NCBI GenBank assembly: GCA_002352425.1
Contig: DEIK01000059.1
Location: 1 to 39,553, forward strand
Length of the DNA: 39,553 bases
Direction: 5' to 3'
Origin: Rhodobacteraceae bacterium UBA2776
GTDB taxonomy: Bacteria; Pseudomonadota; Alphaproteobacteria; Rhodobacterales; Rhodobacteraceae
The notes beneath the pieces were generated by a model. That model made no database searches. It saw nothing but the letters and a program-made list of their open reading frames with translations, and was not told the origin of the DNA. A program made the translations under genes and the position numbers. Shown here piece by piece: positions 35,548-39,553 of this stretch. Numbering within the stretch: the stretch's first letter is position 1; each line of letters begins with the position of its first letter.

Positions 35548-36771
35548 CTAGCCGGTTAACTCGGCGCGATTCAGCGCACATTGCGACCATAGGTCATCCA
35601 GTGCGCTGACCAGTTTGTCCATCTCGTCCGGCCCATGCACGGGGGATGGCGTAAACCGCAACCGTTCGGTGCCGCGTGGCACGGTGGGGAAATTGATCGG
35701 CTGGACGTAAATGCCGTAGTCATTTAACAAACGATCAGACAGCATTTTACATTTCACCGGATCGCCGACATGCACCGGAACGATGTGAGTGCCATGGTCA
35801 ATGATCGGCAGGCCAAGCGCCAAAAGACGATCCTTTAGGGTTTGGGCTTGGGTTTGCTGTAAAGCGCGTAAATGTGGGTCATTCTTCAGATGTTTTATTG
35901 AGGCCGCCGCCCCCGCCGCGACCGCAGGCGGCAGGCTGGTGGTGAAAATAAAACCAGGCGCGAAAGAGCGGATCGCATCAGCCATTTTGGCGGAGGTGGC
36001 GATATAGCCACCCATCACGCCGTAAGCTTTGCCAAGGGTGCCGTTGATGATATCAATGCGTCCCATCAACCCGTCACGTTCCGCAACCCCTGCCCCATGC
36101 GCGCCGTACATGCCCACGGCATGGACCTCGTCAATATAGGTCAGCGCATTGAATTCATCCGCCAGATCAAGGATTTCCTCAATCGGGCCGAAATCGCCGT
36201 CCATGGAATAGATCGATTCAAAAGCAATCACGCGAGGCTGGTCCGGATCAAGTTCTTCCAGCAATTCACGCAGATGCGCCACATCATTGTGACGCCAGAT
36301 TTTCTTGTCGCAACGCCCGTTGCGAATACCTTGGATCATCGAGGCATGGTTCGATTCATCCGACAAGATCGCCAGCCCCGGGAACAAGCGCGGCAGGGTC
36401 GAAAGCGTCGCATCATTGGCGATATAGGCCGAGGTAAAAACCAGTGCGGCCTCTTTTTGGTGCAGGCTGGCCAGTTCGGCCTCAAGCTGTTTGTGGTAAA
36501 CTGTGGTGCCGGAAATATTGCGCGTGCCGCCAGACCCAGCCCCCGTGGCATTCAACGCCTCATGCATCGCCTCGAGCACATGTGGATGCTGGCCCATGCC
36601 CAAATAATCGTTGCCGCACCAAACGGTGATCGGTTGTTCTTGCCCGTCTGGACGCCGCCAGATCGCATGCGGGAACGCGCCTTTGCGACGTTCGATATCA
36701 ATGAACGTGCGGTAACGCCCCTCGTCATGCAGGCTTTGCAGCTTCTCGTCCAATTTGGCAGTGTAGTCCAA
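35548..36771 (-). CDS. hemA: 5-aminolevulinate synthase
   Basis: This PLP enzyme condenses glycine and succinyl-CoA to 5-aminolevulinate, the first step of heme and, where present, bacteriochlorophyll synthesis in alphaproteobacteria. The 407-residue protein shows DEGRYRTFIDIERRKGAFP, GAGSGGTRNISGT, SIYSMDGDFGPI, YIDEVHAVGMYG and the PLP lysine K248 in NGTLGKAYG, the same number as in Rhodobacter enzymes. The start codon is TTG at 36771. It gives M-D-Y as in Rhodobacter homologues and has AAGGAG 7 nt upstream, so it is probably real and lowers translation. The secreted DUF4189-like gene lies 111 bp upstream on the same strand. Confidence 0.96.
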   Translation of the reverse strand: MDYTAKLDEKLQSLHDEGRYRTFIDIERRKGAFPHAIWRRPDGQEQPITVWCGNDYLGMGQHPHVLEAMHEALNATGAGSGGTRNISGTTVYHKQLEAELASLHQKEAALVFTSAYIANDATLSTLPRLFPGLAILSDESNHASMIQGIRNGRCDKKIWRHNDVAHLRELLEELDPDQPRVIAFESIYSMDGDFGPIEEILDLADEFNALTYIDEVHAVGMYGAHGAGVAERDGLMGRIDIINGTLGKAYGVMGGYIATSAKMADAIRSFAPGFIFTTSLPPAVAAGAAASIKHLKNDPHLRALQQTQAQTLKDRLLALGLPIIDHGTHIVPVHVGDPVKCKMLSDRLLNDYGIYVQPINFPTVPRGTERLRFTPSPVHGPDEMDKLVSALDDLWSQCALNRAELTG

Positions 36772-36882
36772 TGTCCAACTCCTTGATGTCAGCGGCGCAG
36801 AATCACCGCTGGCCCGTCATTGGTCCATGTTATCTGGCGGACGGGCTTGCGAATAGGTTACAAAATGCCGCTGTTGCCAATT

Positions 36883-37479
36883 TCAGTCCTGAATGACGAT
36901 TTGGCAGTCTTTGGCCCCGTCCGCAGCACAGGCCTCAAGGGCAGTTGTGGCCGCGGTGTCACCTTTGGACACTGCAAAGCTGCCTTGACGGGGTGAGATG
37001 GCCAAGGCCTTTGGGCCTTTGCCGCGCAGGTAGGTTTTCTTGAACGCCGCTGTTGCGCTGGCCGACAAATGAAACGATTGCAGGCTGAATTTCTTGGGCA
37101 GGATTTGCGCCACCACAAGGCATTTCGCCCCGCCCCCGCGCAGCCCGTTACATTCCGCAAGGGCCGCCTGCTCGGCGGCCTCGATACTGTGGTGATTTGA
37201 CGTCGCCACTGTCGCCTTATGGGCCAAACCATGTTTGGGTGCAGCCGCTATCGCGCCGTAGTAAAACACCGACTTGAACTCTTTCATGCCAGCCATTGCA
37301 TTCAGCGTTGTCTGATCGGCATCCGTCATAAAGTCCTGGGATTGGATCACAAATTCAGATCCTTTGTGCGAAAACAGCATTTTCTTTGCCGATTTGCCAT
37401 CCAACACGTCGCCCGCCGCCAACGCCGCGGTGACACTCACGGCCATAACGGCCGCCGCTTGCAAAACTACCTTCATCAT
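36883..37479 (-). CDS. Secreted protein with two DUF4189-like halves
   Basis: This 198-residue protein has a signal peptide (about 1-21, ending ALA-A). Two segments resemble each other and the DUF4189 pattern. The first is YGAIAAAPKHG with ALAECNGLRGGGAKCLVV. The second is KALAISPRQGSF with ALEACAADGAKDCQIV. Each has two cysteines likely to form a disulfide. The function is unknown. Two adjacent ATGs are available; the second (37476) has better spacing from GGGGAG. It lies directly upstream of hemA on the same strand. It may simply be a neighbour, but a link to tetrapyrrole metabolism should not be assumed. Confidence 0.72.
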   Translation of the reverse strand: MMKVVLQAAAVMAVSVTAALAAGDVLDGKSAKKMLFSHKGSEFVIQSQDFMTDADQTTLNAMAGMKEFKSVFYYGAIAAAPKHGLAHKATVATSNHHSIEAAEQAALAECNGLRGGGAKCLVVAQILPKKFSLQSFHLSASATAAFKKTYLRGKGPKALAISPRQGSFAVSKGDTAATTALEACAADGAKDCQIVIQD

Positions 37480-37594
37480 TTTCTCCCCTATGTCGGCAAA
37501 ATCTTACCGTGCATCGTAACATCTGACCAGACCCCATAGACAAGCCGCCAACGCCTGATAGGCTCGGCTAAGTTCAAACCACCGGAGCCCCCAA

Positions 37595-38968
37595 ATGACA
37601 CTCGACGCTGTCCTCGCGAAAATCGACGAAAACCTGCCTCAAGCCACGGATAGACTGTTGGATCTGTTGCGCATCCCGTCCATCTCGACCGATCCGGCCT
37701 TTGTGGCGGATTGCGACCGTGCCGCGGATTGGTTGGTTGAAGATTTAAAATCCATCGGCTTTGACGCCAGCAAGCGACCAACGCCAGGCCACCCGATGGT
37801 CATGGCCCACGCACAAGGCACTGGCACCCATGTGATGTTCTACGGTCACTATGACGTTCAACCCGTTGATCCACTTGATTTATGGGACATACCACCTTTT
37901 GAGCCCGCCTTGGAAAACACCGACAAGGGCATGGTCATTCGCGGGCGCGGCGCGTCTGATGATAAGGGCCAATTGATGACCTTTGTTGAGGCATGTCGTG
38001 CTTGGGTGCAGGTGCACGGCAGCCTGCCGATCAAGGTCTCAATCTTCTTTGAAGGCGAAGAGGAATCGGGGTCTCCATCGCTGGTGCCTTTCATGGAGGA
38101 AAACGCACAAGAACTTACGGCTGACGTGGCCCTGATCTGCGACACAGGGTTGTTTCAAAGCACGGTGCCGGCCATCACCACACAATTGCGTGGCATGTTG
38201 ACTGAAGAATTCAGCCTGCGTGGCGCCTCGCGGGATTTGCATTCGGGGATGTATGGCGGGCTGGCGGGCAATCCGATCCATGTGCTGTCCAGCTTGATCG
38301 CAGGGCTACATGATGACACGGGTCGCATCACACTTGCGGGATTTTACGATGACGTGCCAGAGCTGTCGGACGAGATTCGCAGCCAATGGCAAAATCTGGC
38401 CTTTGATCACGCCAGCTTCCTTGGGGATGTGGGCCTGTCGGTCCCCGCAGGCGAAGACGGGCGCACACCGCTTGAAATGATCTGGTCCCGCCCGACGTGC
38501 GAAATCAACGGGATTTGGGGCGGATACACAGGGGATGGGTTCAAAACCGTGCTGCCCGCCGAGGCCCATGCCAAACTCAGCTTTCGTCTGGTTGGGCAAC
38601 AAGACCCTGACAAAATCCACGCGGCTTTTGAAGCCTATATCAATGCCAACCTGCCTGATGACTTCTCGGTTGATTTCACTGCACATCGCGGCGCGTCGGC
38701 CTCACAAATGGCGACGACAAACCCGGTGTTTGAAAAATCCCGCCTGGCATTGTCCGACGAGTGGCCGCAGCCTGGGGCCTATGGCGGCTGTGGTGGGTCG
38801 ATCCCGATTGCCGGTTTTTTCAAAGAGATTTTAGGCATGGACGCCATGTTGATCGGCTTTGGCAAGGATGATGACGCGATCCATTCACCGAATGAAAAAT
38901 ACGACATGGAGAGTTTTCACAAAGGCACCCGCAGCTGGGCGCGGGTGTTGGCGGCCTTGGCGCAATAA
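37595..38968 (+). CDS. M20-family metallopeptidase (dipeptidase-like)
   Basis: This 457-residue cytoplasmic dizinc peptidase has MFYGHYDVQPVDP (H85, D87), the bridging aspartate in RGASDDKGQLM (about D122), and the catalytic glutamate in FEGEEESGSPS (about E155-E156). The dimerisation-domain histidine is in SRDLHSGMYGGLAGNP, and the last histidine is in AIHSPNEKYDM. This matches the M20A/carnosinase-like dipeptidase subgroup rather than the shorter ArgE or DapE proteins. It probably hydrolyses dipeptides or N-acylated amino acids. The start ATG has GGAG upstream. It is divergent from the DUF4189-like gene and ends at a double-palindrome element whose first bases overlap its stop codon. Confidence 0.93.
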   Translation: MTLDAVLAKIDENLPQATDRLLDLLRIPSISTDPAFVADCDRAADWLVEDLKSIGFDASKRPTPGHPMVMAHAQGTGTHVMFYGHYDVQPVDPLDLWDIPPFEPALENTDKGMVIRGRGASDDKGQLMTFVEACRAWVQVHGSLPIKVSIFFEGEEESGSPSLVPFMEENAQELTADVALICDTGLFQSTVPAITTQLRGMLTEEFSLRGASRDLHSGMYGGLAGNPIHVLSSLIAGLHDDTGRITLAGFYDDVPELSDEIRSQWQNLAFDHASFLGDVGLSVPAGEDGRTPLEMIWSRPTCEINGIWGGYTGDGFKTVLPAEAHAKLSFRLVGQQDPDKIHAAFEAYINANLPDDFSVDFTAHRGASASQMATTNPVFEKSRLALSDEWPQPGAYGGCGGSIPIAGFFKEILGMDAMLIGFGKDDDAIHSPNEKYDMESFHKGTRSWARVLAALAQ

Positions 38969-39010
38969 AACCCTTTCAAAGGGTTTTGCCAAATATTTTC
39001 AAAATATTTG
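38967..39010. terminator. Double-palindrome element (21+2+21 nt) between convergent genes
   Basis: The first 21-nt palindrome (38967-38987) has arms AAAACCCTTT/AAAGGGTTTT around a C. After two bases (GC) a second 21-nt palindrome (38990-39010) has arms CAAATATTTT/AAAATATTTG around a C. It begins within the M20 stop codon and ends 8 nt before the stop of the convergent minus gene. The layout matches 9200-9243 exactly while the stems differ. Confidence 0.75.
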
Positions 39011-39018
39011 TCTCGGCT

Positions 39019-39237
39019 TCAACCGATTGCAATCTGCACCAATTTCGCCACCAGCACCACAAACGGGGCGGCATGCAGCAGGAAATCAAACACATCAATC
39101 GGGCGCCTTAAAGTGCCCGCTTTGATCATTTTGAGTTTTTCCCAGATATGCGGCTCAGGCAAGAACGGCGCCAAGCCCAATGTGGCGGCGGCAATCACAG
39201 CAAAAGACAACGGCAATTGTTCCAACAAGGACCACAT
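39019..39237 (-). CDS. Small membrane protein, copy B
   Basis: This 72-residue protein has two hydrophobic helices (about 10-25 and 50-70) separated by a conserved cytoplasmic or periplasmic loop, LPEPHIWEKLKMIKAGTLRRPIDVFDFLLH. The loop aligns with the upstream gene (39241-39468) at most positions. GAGGA lies about 10 nt before the ATG, and only 3 nt separate it from the stop of its paralogue. I do not recognise a characterised family. The two probably form a dicistronic unit. Confidence 0.8.
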   Translation of the reverse strand: MWSLLEQLPLSFAVIAAATLGLAPFLPEPHIWEKLKMIKAGTLRRPIDVFDFLLHAAPFVVLVAKLVQIAIG

Positions 39238-39240
39238 ACT

Positions 39241-39468
39241 CTATTCGTCCTCTGCCCGTTTGCTGTTGCGCGCGAGTTTAGCGATCAACAACAGCGCGGG
39301 TGCGCTGTGGAACAACATATCAAACATATCAATTGGCGCGCTCAACTCGCCTGCAGCCAACATCTTTAACTTTTGCCAAAGATGCGGTTCCGGTACAAAC
39401 GGCGAAAGTCCCAGAAAAATCGCTGCGATCACCAGCGTCTGCGTCGGGATTTTGTCAAGCCATGCCAT
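39241..39468 (-). CDS. Small membrane protein, copy A
   Basis: This 75-residue protein is a paralogue of copy B. It has a hydrophobic helix (about 9-24), the loop VPEPHLWQKLKMLAAGELSAPIDMFDMLFHSAPALLL and a second helix, then a short charged tail (RNSKRAEDE). I took the ATG at 39468, which aligns with the start of copy B; a GTG at 39480 would add four residues. No strong binding site is visible. Function is unknown. A tRNA-Asp gene lies immediately upstream on the same strand. Confidence 0.75.
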   Translation of the reverse strand: MAWLDKIPTQTLVIAAIFLGLSPFVPEPHLWQKLKMLAAGELSAPIDMFDMLFHSAPALLLIAKLARNSKRAEDE

Positions 39469-39506
39469 ATAAAGTTTCACATCTGTTCTGGGGGTTGGGG
39501 GATAAG

Positions 39507-39553
39507 TGGCGCGGTTGACGGGACTCGAACCCGCGACCCCCGGCGTGACAGGC
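39507..39553 (-). tRNA. tRNA-Asp (GTC), 3' part only
   Basis: Read on the minus strand, the sequence contains the anticodon loop CTGTCAC (anticodon GTC at 39547-39549), the variable region, the T-arm GGGTTCGAGTCCC and the 3' acceptor strand ending in G73 and an encoded CCA (39507-39509). It matches the 3' half of bacterial tRNA-Asp. The 5' half lies beyond the right edge. Confidence 0.95.

Noticed and set aside
36772..36882. Promoter or Fnr box upstream of hemA
   Set aside because: TTGGCA is followed by CTATTC at 18 bp, too weak to call, and no TTGAT-N4-ATCAA site is present although such sites occur in some Rhodobacter hemA promoters.

Overview
This window is gene-dense chromosomal DNA from an alphaproteobacterium, most likely a marine member of the Rhodobacterales (Roseobacter group). 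The evidence is a Shemin-pathway 5-aminolevulinate synthase (hemA), an alphaproteobacterial LexA box (GTTC-N7-GTTC) upstream of uvrA, the amiC/mrcA/prfB neighbourhood, RTX-repeat proteins, and moderately GC-rich codon use. I see no phage, insertion sequence, CRISPR array, integrase or rRNA. No stretch without a gene exceeds about 200 bases.

Layout. Positions 1-2640 hold the end of a valine-degradation unit (3-hydroxyisobutyryl-CoA hydrolase, partial at the left edge, then mmsB). A Crp/Fnr-type regulator overlaps mmsB, a small YgaP-like membrane protein follows, and a strong terminator ends the block. Positions 2643-9243 hold uvrA (minus) under a putative SOS operator. Divergent from it is a secreted von Willebrand factor A protein with eight tandem sandwich-like repeats, followed by a rhodanese. 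Positions 9256-17281 are a minus-strand block: lpdA, a DUF924 protein, an MFS transporter, queA and a very large AsmA/YhdP-like protein overlapping queA. Positions 17404-19954 (plus) carry an atypical peroxiredoxin and an M23 peptidase/bactofilin pair whose genes overlap.

Positions 20042-28421 (minus) hold a DUF2189 membrane protein, prfB, an RTX protein, mrcA (PBP1A), amiC and an aminotransferase. Positions 28484-30594 (plus) encode a periplasmic M48 protease and a DsbA-like protein. Positions 30703-37479 (minus) encode an RTX protein with a predicted glycoside-hydrolase domain, ispG, a RodZ-like protein, hemA and a secreted protein with two DUF4189-like halves. The right end has an M20 dipeptidase (plus), two tandem paralogous small membrane proteins (minus) and the 3' part of a tRNA-Asp (minus).

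Functional themes. Envelope growth is strongly represented (mrcA, amiC, M23 peptidase with bactofilin, RodZ-like, YhdP-like, M48 and DsbA). Core metabolism (ispG, hemA, lpdA, mmsB) and information processing (uvrA, queA, prfB) make up most of the rest. Most of the window is conserved housekeeping DNA. The less ordinary items are a pair of 44-nt double-palindrome elements with identical geometry but unrelated stems, the glycosidase-RTX fusion, the RTX gene with a 10-G tract lying between mrcA and prfB, the VWA repeat protein facing an SOS operator, two probable TTG starts (hemA and mrcA) and the duplicated small membrane proteins. I did not find a clear-cut new multi-gene system.
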